A stretch of 33,641 nt of DNA, taken from NCBI GenBank assembly GCA_016208745.1, contig JACQXN010000024.1, positions 1 to 33,641 of the forward strand. The letters are read 5' to 3'. Positions 7,373 through 15,118 of the stretch are shown here, one piece after another. The stretch comes from Candidatus Portnoyibacteriota bacterium. GTDB lineage: Bacteria > Patescibacteriota > Minisyncoccia > Portnoybacterales > GWB1-42-6. Position 1 is the stretch's first letter; each line of letters opens with the position of its first letter. The notes beneath the pieces are model-generated. The model was not told the origin of the DNA, searched no databases, and worked only from the letters and a program-made list of their open reading frames with translations. Made by a program: the position numbers and the translations under genes.

Positions 7373-8053
7373 ATGACAAACAGAGAATTAGTTGAAAGTT
7401 TGATTCGAGGCGGGTATCTTAAGTCGCCCCAGATTATTAAGGCTTTCAAAAAAATAGACCGGGCGGATTTTGTGCCAGAAGATTCAAGGCACGAGGCTTA
7501 TATCAACGCGCCTTTGCCGATTGGCCAAGGCCAGACAATTTCCCAGCCCTTAACCGTTGCTTTTATGATGGAGCTTTTGGAGCCAGAAGCAGGAAATATA
7601 ATTTTGGATATTGGTTCTGGCTCTGGCTGGCAGACAGCGATTTTAGCCGAAATTGTTGGCAAAAAAGGAAAAGTCTTTGGGATTGAGAGAATTCCAAAAT
7701 TAACGGAAATTGGAAAAAATAATATAGAGAGATATAAATTTATTAGTTCTGGCCGGGTAGAAATTTTTGAAGGTGATGGAACGCTCGGCTTGCCGGACAA
7801 AGCGCCTTTTGATAGAATTATTGCGGCGGCTTCAGGCGAGAAAATTATTGAAGCCTGGAAAAAGCAATTAAAAATCAACGGGAGAGTTGTGGCGCCGATT
7901 GAAAATAGCATCTTTCTTTTGGTTAAAAAAGCGGAGAATGAGTTTGAAGAAAAGGAATATCCGGGCTTTGCTTTTGTTCCATTGATTTCTGACAAAGATA
8001 AAGAAATTCCTGAATGGCGGAAGCATTTTATGAAACCCAATGAATCCCGTTAG
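7373..8053 (+). CDS. pcm: protein-L-isoaspartate O-methyltransferase family protein
   Basis: 226 residues. Repairs isoaspartyl damage by methylating L-isoaspartate with SAM. N-terminal pattern of the family is present: RADFVPEDSRHEAYINAPLPIGQGQTISQPLTVAFMMELLEP, with the Pcm-specific IGxGQTISQP loop. Motif I is ILDIGSGSGWQTAILA (about residues 81-94), then VFGIERIP, and FDRIIAAASGEKI (usual IVTAAAP), so the post-II loop is altered. The C-terminus reads LLVKKAENEFEEKEYPGFAFVPL. Start codon set by the ATG after a repeat-derived AAGGGGA. Confidence 0.85.
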   Translation: MTNRELVESLIRGGYLKSPQIIKAFKKIDRADFVPEDSRHEAYINAPLPIGQGQTISQPLTVAFMMELLEPEAGNIILDIGSGSGWQTAILAEIVGKKGKVFGIERIPKLTEIGKNNIERYKFISSGRVEIFEGDGTLGLPDKAPFDRIIAAASGEKIIEAWKKQLKINGRVVAPIENSIFLLVKKAENEFEEKEYPGFAFVPLISDKDKEIPEWRKHFMKPNESR

Positions 8054-8162
8054 AAATCGCGGACGCCCAATCTCAATATAAAGCACATGAAAGGTCAAAA
8101 GATTATCAACAGCACAACAGAGCGCAGAATATTTCTTAATTCCGCGCCATATTTCTAGCGGG

Positions 8163-9188
8163 ATGAAAACATTTAAAATTATTATTTTTATCGTTATTTT
8201 TTTTGTTCTAATTTCCGCCGCTATTGCCGGCTTTATTTTTTATGGATTATTTGAGTTTTATATGCCCGTTGCGGCGGGCGAGGGAGAGGCAAAAATGATT
8301 GAGGCTCAAAAAGGGCAGGGTGTTAAAGAAATCGCGGCCGAGCTTGAAGAACAAAAATTAATCAGAAGCGCCTTTTGGTTTGAAACATATGTTTGGCTTT
8401 CGGGAAAACAAAATAAGCTTCAGGCAGGCAAATATTCTATCAGCTCATCTATGAACATGGCGCAGATTATAGATTTAATATCCGGCGGCAAAGTTGCAGA
8501 GAATGATATCTGGGTGACGATTCCTGAGGGTTTTACTTTAAAGCAAATAAAAACGCGGCTAAGCGAGAGCGGCTTAAGCGTGGCTCAGGATATTGACAAT
8601 AAGAATGCCGTTGATTTAAAATCCCAGTATCAATTTTTAGCTGACGCGCCTTCTGGGGCTAATCTGGAAGGCTTTCTTTTCCCCGATACTTATAAATTTG
8701 ATAAGGACTCAAGCCAGAATGAAATTATTTTAAAGATGCTTGATAATTTTGATAGAAAGCTGACCGATAAAATGCGGGTTGATATTGCCTCGCAAGAAAA
8801 AAGCGTTTTTGAGATTATAATAATGGCTAGCATTTTAGAAAAAGAAGTCAGAGGCGAGGATAGAAAAATAGCTTCGGGAATTTTTTGGAAAAGAATCAGC
8901 GATAATTATTCGCTTGAATCTGACGCGACATTAAGCTATATTTTTGATGATAAGATTGATCGTCATACAATAGAGCAAACAAAAGTTGATTCGCCATATA
9001 ATACCTATAAATACAAGGGTTTGCCAGCCGGGCCGATTAATAATCCCGGCATTGAAGCGATTGAAGCGGCAATTTATCCGCAGGAATCTGATTATTATTT
9101 CTTTTTGACCAAATCAGATACAGGCGAGGCGGTGTTTAGCAAGACTTTACAGGAACATAATCAGAATAAGGTGAAGTATCTAAAATAA
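8163..9188 (+). CDS. mltG: endolytic peptidoglycan transglycosylase MltG (YceG-like)
   Basis: 341 residues. Membrane-anchored lytic transglycosylase that cuts nascent glycan strands. One transmembrane helix at about 5-28, LysM-like subdomain with KGQGVKEIAAELEEQKLI (51-67) and LQAGKYSIS, then the YceG domain: VTIPEGFTLKQI, LEGFLFPDTYKF (168-179), and the catalytic MASILEKEV with Glu226. GLPAGPINNPGIEAIEAAIYP and FFLTKSDTGEAVFSKTLQEHN complete the family pattern. No Shine-Dalgarno. A long hairpin repeat follows the stop. It probably acts with the septal synthase encoded downstream in the window. Confidence 0.95.
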   Translation: MKTFKIIIFIVIFFVLISAAIAGFIFYGLFEFYMPVAAGEGEAKMIEAQKGQGVKEIAAELEEQKLIRSAFWFETYVWLSGKQNKLQAGKYSISSSMNMAQIIDLISGGKVAENDIWVTIPEGFTLKQIKTRLSESGLSVAQDIDNKNAVDLKSQYQFLADAPSGANLEGFLFPDTYKFDKDSSQNEIILKMLDNFDRKLTDKMRVDIASQEKSVFEIIIMASILEKEVRGEDRKIASGIFWKRISDNYSLESDATLSYIFDDKIDRHTIEQTKVDSPYNTYKYKGLPAGPINNPGIEAIEAAIYPQESDYYFFLTKSDTGEAVFSKTLQEHNQNKVKYLK

Positions 9189-9189
9189 T

Positions 9190-9378
9190 TTTTTCTTAAC
9201 CTACTTTTTGTGCCGACAAAAAGTAGGCAAAAAACTCTCGCCAAGCGTCAAAAATAAAGAAAATCAGGCTCGGCTCACGTAAAAGTTGCTATGCCCAACG
9301 CTTCGCGTTGACGACCACATCACGCATACTTTTACCTTCGCCTCGCCTCGATTTTCTAGTTATTTTTGCGCTATGGCG
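9190..9378. repeat. long-hairpin repeat family, copy 1
   Basis: A 35-base head (9190-9224, containing CCTACTTTTTGTGCCGACAA) is identical to one at 29876-29910. It is followed by a long imperfect inverted repeat: AAAAATAAAGAAAATC near 9250 pairs with GATTTTCTAGTTATTTTT near 9350, GTAAAAG with CTTTTAC further in, and CAACGCTTCGCGTTG at the tip. Head plus hairpin is conserved in architecture, not sequence, between copies. No ORF. Confidence 0.7.
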
Positions 9379-9455
9379 AAGCGAAAAATTAGAATACGTA
9401 CTCCGATGTTCTTTAAGCCGAGGGAAGTTATTATACCAAAGTAAAGGGAGGATCT

Positions 9456-9638
9456 ATGAAAAAAGGAAGTTTTACTAGTCGAGTTGTTAATGGGAAAGAA
9501 AAGAGAGTTAGGCCAGTGAATGTTACTATAAGGAAGCAAAAAAGATTTGGCCGAGAAGAAAAGGGTATTCCGCCAATATTGGCAGCTCGTCAAACGATCG
9601 TTGGCGCCGAACTTGATTTTCAGGAAACCATTAGGTAG
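9456..9638 (+). CDS. small basic protein, 60 aa, unknown
   Basis: Not recognised. Strongly basic (many Arg and Lys: KEKRVRPVNVTIRKQKRFGREEKG) with no hydrophobic segment, so a nucleic-acid-binding role is conceivable but unproven. A strong Shine-Dalgarno (AAAGGGAGGA) at correct spacing and a clear terminator soon after the stop support it as a real monocistronic gene. It opens the accessory block that leads to the Gam-like and sigma-RNase III genes. Confidence 0.6.
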   Translation: MKKGSFTSRVVNGKEKRVRPVNVTIRKQKRFGREEKGIPPILAARQTIVGAELDFQETIR

Positions 9639-9669
9639 TCGCCTCTGCATCTAGAAAATAGAATTTTCC

Positions 9670-9695
9670 AAGCGGGACTAAAATCCCGCTTTTTT
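9670..9695 (+). terminator. terminator after the 60-aa gene
   Basis: AAGCGGGA/TCCCGCTT stem, loop CTAAAA, followed by a T run. Confidence 0.85.
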
Positions 9696-9697
9696 AT

Positions 9698-9726
9698 TTG
9701 ACTGGATTTTTTATGGGGTATAGAAT
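9698..9726 (+). promoter_or_regulatory. promoter of the Gam-like gene
   Basis: TTGACT, 17 bases, TAGAAT, immediately after the previous terminator and about 50 bases upstream of the ATG. Confidence 0.5.
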
Positions 9727-9776
9727 AGCCTATCAGGTCAAAATAACAAAAAAGCTCTTTTTATAGGGGGTAAAAT

Positions 9777-9983
9777 ATGGCAAAAAGTGAGAAGAAGAAA
9801 GAAAAGAAAGTATTGGTGCCTGTGCCAAAGGATTTAAACGAGGCAGGCGAGTTTATGCGGCGTATTTACAGCGCGCAAGCTCATATAGATTGGCTTAAAA
9901 CTGATATGGGCGCCGAAAGATTAAAAATTGGGGCAGAAAAACTGAAAATGCGGCAGAATTTGATGAAAAACTTATTGAGCTAG
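9777..9983 (+). CDS. Mu Gam-like protein, N-terminal part (frame broken by -1 shift)
   Basis: 68 residues: a Lys-rich start, then an amphipathic helix (EFMRRIYSAQAHIDWLKTDMGAERLKIGAEKLK) like the N-terminal coiled-coil of phage Mu Gam, a host-nuclease inhibitor that binds DNA ends. The frame stops at TAG, while the -1 frame continues as an acidic helix (LIELEAKEAEATEPFEREIEI) straight into the conserved Gam body described in the next entry. Strong Shine-Dalgarno (AGGGGG). A base lost or gained between about 9940 and 9972, or programmed -1 shifting at GAAAAAC, would restore one protein of roughly 205 residues. I favour a disrupted gene or sequence error. Confidence 0.6.
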   Translation: MAKSEKKKEKKVLVPVPKDLNEAGEFMRRIYSAQAHIDWLKTDMGAERLKIGAEKLKMRQNLMKNLLS

Positions 9984-10036
9984 AAGCTAAAGAAGCGGAG
10001 GCGACTGAGCCTTTTGAGAGAGAAATTGAGATAAAC

Positions 10037-10393
10037 GTGGAAGGACTTTTCGTTTTTGCCGAAGCAAATAAGATGGAATTAACCAGAGAGGGAAAGACAA
10101 AGACCGTTAAACTTCCAAATGGAACATTGAGCTGGTATTCTCCGTCGCCATCAGTCTCCGTTGAAAATCCAGAAAAAGTCATTGCCGCTCTAGAGGCGCT
10201 GGGACTGGACAGGTTTGTTAGGATAAAAAAGGAAGTTGACAAAGAGGCGGTTAAGAAGGAGCCAGAGATTGCTGAGCAGATTCAAGGGCTAAGCATAAAG
10301 CCGAAAAAAGATGAATTTATTATTAGCCCGGCTAATCTTGGAATATCGTTTTCTGCCTCCGGCCGGAAAAAATTCAAGAGGGTCGCGGCATAA
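10037..10393 (+). CDS. Mu Gam-like protein, main domain (continuation of the broken gene)
   Basis: 118 residues from a GTG, though the frame is open further upstream to about 9940. It carries the Mu Gam (host-nuclease inhibitor) pattern in order: FAEANKMELTREGKTKTVKLPNGTLSW, then PSVSVENPEKVIAALEALGLDRFVRIKKEVDKEAVKKEPE, then a conserved GLSIKPKKDEFIISP. Gam proteins bind duplex ends and block exonucleases such as RecBCD; Ku-like folds are known for the family. No other phage gene is visible, so this looks like a domesticated or stranded copy. The upstream in-frame part matches the expected helix. Confidence 0.7.
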   Translation: MEGLFVFAEANKMELTREGKTKTVKLPNGTLSWYSPSPSVSVENPEKVIAALEALGLDRFVRIKKEVDKEAVKKEPEIAEQIQGLSIKPKKDEFIISPANLGISFSASGRKKFKRVAA

Positions 10394-10424
10394 AAAATTG
10401 CCGTAAGATCTATTTGCCAAAAAC

Positions 10425-10451
10425 AAATCCGCTCATTTGGGCGGATTTTTT
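10425..10451 (+). terminator. terminator after the Gam-like gene
   Basis: AAATCCGC/GCGGATTT stem with loop TCATTTGG and a T run. Confidence 0.85.
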
Positions 10452-10457
10452 GTATTC

Positions 10458-10486
10458 TGGACACGCCGGCTTTTGTATAGTAAAAT
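10458..10486 (+). promoter_or_regulatory. promoter of the repeat protein-ParB-sigma/RNase III operon
   Basis: TGGACA, 17 bases, TAAAAT. About 100 bases of leader precede the first ATG. No other candidate of similar quality in this gap. Confidence 0.45.
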
Positions 10487-10586
10487 ATTATATTCGTGTC
10501 TATCGGCGCGATCCGTCCTTTAAAAATAAAAGATAGGCAAAAAGATTTTTATCATTATCGATAACACAGATAAAGCGAGGTGAAAA

Positions 10587-11681
10587 ATGGTCGGGAAAAT
10601 TTGGAGCAGAGAGAAAATAATTCAGATGATTCGGGATCTTTATAAAAAGGGTGAATTTCTTGATATGACCTCAGCCTCTCGCAAATATTCAACATTGTAT
10701 TTGGCATCCAATAAATATTTCCGTATGGGATGGCAAAAAGTCGTGGAATTAGCGGGGATTGATATTCGGGATATTCGCAAACAGAAAGGATGGAGCAGGC
10801 CGAATATAATTGAGCAGCTTCGCATTCTATATCAACAAGGAAAATCTTTGCGATCTTATCATAATGTGCGTTTGGCTGATGCGGCAAGAAAATATTTCGG
10901 TAGTTATGCCAAGGCTCTAGATGCGGCGGGGCTGCCTTATGAAAAAATTGGTTTGCGCCGTCCGAGTCCAAGGGAGAGCTGGGGAAGGGAAAAAGTTATT
11001 CAGACTATTCAGGAATTACATAAAAAGGGCGAACCTCTCAATCAGGCGTATGTAACACGCAAATACCCGAAATTGCGCGGTGTTGCGCATTTCTATTTTG
11101 AGAGAAGCTGGAGAAAAGCAATAGAAGCGGCCGGGTTTGATTATGACAAAGATATAAAGAAAGAATATTTGCTTGCAACAGTGAGAATTGAGAAATGGAC
11201 CAAGGATGAAATCGTAAATCAATTAAAGCTTTTGTATTCAGAAGGAAAGTCGCTGAGACCGAGTTTGAACAAGCGATTATTTGCTGCTGCTAAAAGACAT
11301 TTTGGTAGCTATGAAGACGCCATATCAGCGACGGGCTTATCTTATCAGGAACTAGGCATTCGTTGCAGTAAGCCGTTAGAGAAATGGAATAAAAAAGAGA
11401 TAGCAAGGGAACTTCAGAGGCGTTTCAGCGAAGGCATGCCTTTAAATGCCGGCGAGATGCGTAGTCACGCTAAAAATTTTTACGACGCGGCTCGTTTCTA
11501 TTTTGGCGATTATGCCGCTGCTCTAAAGGCAGCGGGGATAGATCCAAAAAGTCTGCGTAAGGCGCGAGGTCTAAGGGAATGGATTTTGAGCCTGACACCA
11601 AAAGATATGGAAAGAATAGAAGAGCAAATCTCATCACTAGGGAAAAGAAAGGAGAATAAGCATGAGAAAGCTAGCAACTAG
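10587..11681 (+). CDS. protein of five tandem ~60-aa repeats, homing-endonuclease-associated (HNH_repeat) type
   Basis: 364 residues built of five repeats beginning at Trp 6, 69, 132, about 204 and about 267. Each follows the plan W-x-[RK]-[ED]-x-[IV]-I-x-x-[IL]-x-x-L-[YH]-x-x-G-x-x-L ... A-x-x-[YH]-F-x-S-[WY]-x-x-A-[IL]-x-A-[AT]-G. This is the pattern of repeats that accompany HNH homing endonucleases and are thought to contact DNA; no nuclease domain is present here. The C-terminus is a charged tail. Good Shine-Dalgarno (GCGAGGTG). The stop overlaps the parB start by 20 bases. Inference: a modular DNA-binding factor working with ParB or the sigma fusion. Confidence 0.7.
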   Translation: MVGKIWSREKIIQMIRDLYKKGEFLDMTSASRKYSTLYLASNKYFRMGWQKVVELAGIDIRDIRKQKGWSRPNIIEQLRILYQQGKSLRSYHNVRLADAARKYFGSYAKALDAAGLPYEKIGLRRPSPRESWGREKVIQTIQELHKKGEPLNQAYVTRKYPKLRGVAHFYFERSWRKAIEAAGFDYDKDIKKEYLLATVRIEKWTKDEIVNQLKLLYSEGKSLRPSLNKRLFAAAKRHFGSYEDAISATGLSYQELGIRCSKPLEKWNKKEIARELQRRFSEGMPLNAGEMRSHAKNFYDAARFYFGDYAAALKAAGIDPKSLRKARGLREWILSLTPKDMERIEEQISSLGKRKENKHEKASN

Positions 11682-12489
11682 TCAGCTTAAAGAATTGCCG
11701 ATTGCGGCGATTGAGATCGGCGATATGCAGCCCCGTAAATTTTTTGAAGAGCAATCCTTGATTGAACTTGCCTCTTCCTTGAAAGAGAAGGGGGCATTAC
11801 AACCGGTTGTAGTCAGGCCAAAAAACGGCGGGTATGAAGTAATTATGGGCGCCAGAAGATTAAAAGCCGCTCAGATTGCCCAGCTTAAAAAATATCCCGC
11901 CTTTGTTGTCCAGACATTAAACGATTCTGAGGCGCTGGAAATCGCGCTGACAGAAAATATGCAGCGTGAAGATTTGACTCCTTTTGAGGAGGCATGGGGC
12001 ATTCTTCGGCTGATGAAAGATTTTAATTATTCAGCGAAGGATGTCTGTAGCAAGCTCAATAAAAGCGATACATTCGTGCGCTCAAGAATTCAGCTTTTGC
12101 AGTTGCCAAAGGAGGTTCAGCAGAGTGTTTCCGAGGGCAAATTGTCAATGGCCGCGGCCACAAATTTAACTAAGCTGGATACTGCCGAAGAACAAGTCAA
12201 AGTGGCGGGCGATATTATTAGAACTTTACTTTCCAGGCAGCAAGCCAAAGAAAAGATTATTGAGCAAATTCAGCAGCCAAAGAAGAAAACTATTTCGCGG
12301 ACTGGTAGATCCATGGACGCTCTAAAGTACAACAAGACCATCTTTCAGATAAAAAGGTTGCAGGTATCTATGGGGGATATCAATCTTGAGGTATTGTCCT
12401 TGCCTGCTCGCGACGGGCTAAAAATCGAGCTCAATCAGTTGAAAGGGCGGATAACAGAGGTCATAAAAGAGATAGACGGAATGACCTAG
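11662..12489 (+). CDS. ParB/Spo0J-family protein
   Basis: 275 residues. ParB N-terminal CTPase-like domain (about 10-100): [54 protein letters not shown], then box [14 protein letters not shown]. In the GERR motif the Glu is Ala (GARR). A helix-turn-helix DNA-binding domain follows ([27 protein letters not shown], about 122-160), then a diverged C-terminal part. No parA is in the window and no canonical parS is seen by eye. Its ATG lies inside the end of the repeat-protein gene with AAAGGAG upstream, so translation is coupled, and the sigma fusion starts 13 bases after it. It may act as a regulator, not a partition protein. Confidence 0.85.
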   Translation: MRKLATSQLKELPIAAIEIGDMQPRKFFEEQSLIELASSLKEKGALQPVVVRPKNGGYEVIMGARRLKAAQIAQLKKYPAFVVQTLNDSEALEIALTENMQREDLTPFEEAWGILRLMKDFNYSAKDVCSKLNKSDTFVRSRIQLLQLPKEVQQSVSEGKLSMAAATNLTKLDTAEEQVKVAGDIIRTLLSRQQAKEKIIEQIQQPKKKTISRTGRSMDALKYNKTIFQIKRLQVSMGDINLEVLSLPARDGLKIELNQLKGRITEVIKEIDGMT

Positions 12490-12502
12490 AAACGGAGGGG
12501 CT

Positions 12503-14647
12503 ATGAACGCAGCTGTAAGATTTGGACCAGAGGAAGTAGGCGATTCAAGTCAGGGGCCCATAGTTGGTTTAGGCCTCTCGTTTGTTAAACTTTTCTCAGA
12601 CGGCATTGCCAAAGGTTTTGTCTCGCAAAAACAGATTATTGGCGCCTTGCCGTCTCAGGTCATAAAAAAGAGGAAAGCAATGGGAGAAATTTTGGATTGG
12701 CTTCTTGTCTGTTTTGAGCAGCTTGGCATACGAGTAGTTATAATAGAGGAAGCCGCAATATTAGCGGAGGGGAATAGTGAAACCGCCGAAGACAAAGGGA
12801 GCAGTTTATCATATTTGGAATTCATAACCGACCAGACGCATCGCGAGGTTCTGGATAAAGAGGATGGCATAGACCTTCTGCAATTATATCTGCAAGAAAT
12901 CAAAAAATTCCCTCTGCTAAGAGGAAAGAATGAGGAACGGGAACTATGCAGGCAAATTCAGGTTGGCAGCAAGGAGGCAAGAGAAAAATTCATCAATGCC
13001 AATCTTCGTTTCCCGGTCAATATTGCTCGTCGATACAGAGGCAGGGGGTTGGAGTACCTTGATTTGATTCAAGAGGGCAGTATCGGAGTTATTAATGCGC
13101 TGGATAAATTTGAATATCAGCGAGGCTTCAAATTTAGTACGTATGCTATCTGGTGGATAAAGCAGGCGATTATTCGGGCCATCTATGACTATAGCGAGAC
13201 AATCCGGGTGCCCGTGCATACGCGCGCATTGTGGAATAAAATTATGGCGGTATCAGAGAAAATTGTCCGTCAGACAGGCAAAGAACCCGGCGCTGGAGAG
13301 ATAGCGGAAAGGCTTTCGCTTCCTGAAGATGAAATTGGCAAGGCATTAAAGCAGATGCGTATGAGTACTGTCTACCTCGAAGATCTTATAACGCTCAACG
13401 ACGAGGGAGATGGAATCCAGGACAAGTCATGGGAAGAGGTGGTCTCTAACCCCAATTACGATGATCCAGAGATTTATCTTAGGGCCAAAGAGGAGTTAGA
13501 AGAGACGGAAAAGGATTTATCCAAAGTGGAGCGTGCCTTATCTGTCTTGCCGCCAAAATATTGGCGATACAGAATGATTTTCCGCGAAAGATTCGGATTA
13601 GACGGCACATACGCTATCAGGACATTGCAAGAAATTGGGAACCATTGCAATCTTACAAGAGAGCGGGTTCGGCAGCTTTTGGAAGGAACCTTCAAATTGC
13701 TTCAAGACCGCGGCATTTCTGTAACTTCGGATTTTTTTGAGGAGTCGATAGAAAAGTTTAATCGCTTGCGGGAATTTATTTCGGTTACAGGATGGGAAAG
13801 CGGCGGCTTAATCAAAGAAGGGGTTGTGGAAGGTAGAGAAAGCCGGCCCGAAGAAGATCTCACTGGCCAATCAGAACAGGAGGAGACGTCAGAGATGCTT
13901 GGTAATGGGCAGGAGTTGATTGCTAGTAATTATTTGGATATTGCAAGCATCGAGGCAAGAATCGGAGTAAAATTCAAGAATGCTAACCTGCTTGTTCAGG
14001 CGTTTGTTCATCGTTCTTTTCTCAATGAAGATCAAAATTTCCCATTTGATAACAATGAACGTTTAGAATTTCTAGGCGATGCGGCTTTGGAAATCGCAGT
14101 TAGCGACTATCTCTATAATAATTTTCCTCACGCAGAAGGCGTGATGACTACTTGGCGCTCCGCTTTGGTCAATACAAAAATGCTTGCGAAGGTGGCTTCG
14201 GAACTCGAGCTAGAAAAATACTTATTGATAGGCCGCGGTGATGTGATAGAGCGGGGAAGAAAAAGTCCGCAAAATAGCAAAGAGAGAATTTCAGCTTCTC
14301 TTTTGGAGGCCCTGATCGGCGCGATTCATTGCGATCTAGGCCTGGAAGCAGTATCGGATTTTATTCAAAGAAATATACTAGTGCACTTGCCGTCGATCTT
14401 GAAGGATGGTCGACAGAAAGATGCAAAAAGTGACTTTCAAGACAAGGCGCAGACTATGCTAGGCCTGACTCCTTATTACAAAATTCTGTCAGCATATGGC
14501 CCGGAGCATAACAGGCGTTTCAGGGTGGCTGCAATGCTCGGGGGCAAGATCATTGCAAGAGGGTTTGGCTTCTCAAGAAAAGAGGCCGAGATGGATGCGG
14601 CAGAAAAAGCGCTCAGCAAAAAGGAAATGTTCGTTAGCAAAAAATAA
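12503..14647 (+). CDS. sigma-70 factor fused to RNase III (with dsRNA-binding domain)
   Basis: One uninterrupted 714-residue frame. Sigma part: region 1.1-like (34-82, [15 protein letters not shown]), 1.2 (121-152, [19 protein letters not shown]), 2 (155-239, with [37 protein letters not shown]), 3 (240-320) and 4 (about 340-403, [18 protein letters not shown]). A 70-residue acidic linker leads to RNase III (478-628, [13 protein letters not shown] at 518-530, [12 protein letters not shown] at 600-611) and a dsRBD (643-707). In region 2.4 the -10 Gln is kept (221) but the usual Thr three residues on is Ile224. Of the metal ligands, Glu519, Glu522, Asp526 and Glu602 are present; the Asp expected at 599 is Ser. 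Strong Shine-Dalgarno (CGGAGGGG). A terminator follows. The role is unknown; it could couple promoter choice with RNA processing. Confidence 0.92.
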   Translation: MNAAVRFGPEEVGDSSQGPIVGLGLSFVKLFSDGIAKGFVSQKQIIGALPSQVIKKRKAMGEILDWLLVCFEQLGIRVVIIEEAAILAEGNSETAEDKGSSLSYLEFITDQTHREVLDKEDGIDLLQLYLQEIKKFPLLRGKNEERELCRQIQVGSKEAREKFINANLRFPVNIARRYRGRGLEYLDLIQEGSIGVINALDKFEYQRGFKFSTYAIWWIKQAIIRAIYDYSETIRVPVHTRALWNKIMAVSEKIVRQTGKEPGAGEIAERLSLPEDEIGKALKQMRMSTVYLEDLITLNDEGDGIQDKSWEEVVSNPNYDDPEIYLRAKEELEETEKDLSKVERALSVLPPKYWRYRMIFRERFGLDGTYAIRTLQEIGNHCNLTRERVRQLLEGTFKLLQDRGISVTSDFFEESIEKFNRLREFISVTGWESGGLIKEGVVEGRESRPEEDLTGQSEQEETSEMLGNGQELIASNYLDIASIEARIGVKFKNANLLVQAFVHRSFLNEDQNFPFDNNERLEFLGDAALEIAVSDYLYNNFPHAEGVMTTWRSALVNTKMLAKVASELELEKYLLIGRGDVIERGRKSPQNSKERISASLLEALIGAIHCDLGLEAVSDFIQRNILVHLPSILKDGRQKDAKSDFQDKAQTMLGLTPYYKILSAYGPEHNRRFRVAAMLGGKIIARGFGFSRKEAEMDAAEKALSKKEMFVSKK

Positions 14648-14659
14648 TAAAATTTCAAC

Positions 14660-14692
14660 AAGCTGGTTTTTTATAAAGAAGCCAGCTTTTTT
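14660..14692 (+). terminator. terminator of the sigma-RNase III operon
   Basis: AAGCTGG/CCAGCTT stem, T/A-rich loop, then TTTTTT. Confidence 0.8.
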
Positions 14693-14746
14693 AATTGCGT
14701 ATTTTACTTTTTATACTGGTTTGTTGTTATCGCGCGCGATTGGTGC

Positions 14747-14787
14747 ATTGTATCATTATTGATACGATCGTGCGGGAATGATACAAT
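14747..14787. promoter_or_regulatory. 11-bp perfect inverted repeat upstream of the L10 promoter
   Basis: ATTGTATCATT and AATGATACAAT separated by 19 bases that contain a GATACGATCG core. It lies 18 bases upstream of the -35 element. The size suits an operator for a dimeric regulator. It is not followed by a T run, so it is not a normal terminator. Confidence 0.45.
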
Positions 14788-14804
14788 CATAATTTCAAAA
14801 AAAC

Positions 14805-14834
14805 TTGACAGAATTTAATCCTACGCGCTATAAT
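14805..14834 (+). promoter_or_regulatory. promoter of rplJ-rplL
   Basis: Perfect TTGACA and perfect TATAAT separated by 18 bases; the strongest promoter match in the window, as expected for ribosomal protein genes. Confidence 0.8.
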
Positions 14835-14851
14835 CGGAGTAACAAAATAGC

Positions 14852-15036
14852 CAAAGAAAGCAGGCCCTTGTTAGCTTATAGCAAATAGCGTATAGCCTAT
14901 AGCATAAAAGTCTTGTGCCATAAGCCATATGCTATTGGCCATTTGCTTGAAAGAGGTAAGCCCTGCAGAGGCAGAAAATAGCTTATAGCCAATGGCTTTT
15001 AGCTTATAATTGTGCCTCGAGAAAGGCGCTTTTTTT
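14852..15036 (+). ncRNA. ribosomal protein L10 leader (autoregulatory) with terminator
   Basis: The leader between promoter and rplJ has L10-leader hallmarks: an AAAGAAAGCAGGCCC segment, a distal GTAAGCCCTGCAGAGGCAGAAAA segment pairing with it, and a final GTGCCT/AGGCGC hairpin (15012-15029) followed by seven T. In this family, excess L10(L12)4 complex binds the leader and lowers expression. The arms between are filled with near-repeats of AGCTTATAGC and ATGGC, giving a long irregular stem. Assignment is by motif and position. Confidence 0.75.
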
Positions 15037-15118
15037 GTATACGAATGGCGTAAAATTCTATGCCCGCTTCGCCATAGCTTCAGCGAGGCGAGCGAATTAC
15101 GCTCATACGAATAACACC

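Noticed and set aside
9456-14647. Complete Mu-like prophage
   Set aside because: Only a Gam-like gene is phage-related; no transposase, capsid, portal or tail gene is present and no end sequences flank the block.
15035-15118. Longer N-terminus for L10
   Set aside because: It would translate the leader terminator and following hairpin; the conserved protein begins at MLTREQKKQ.
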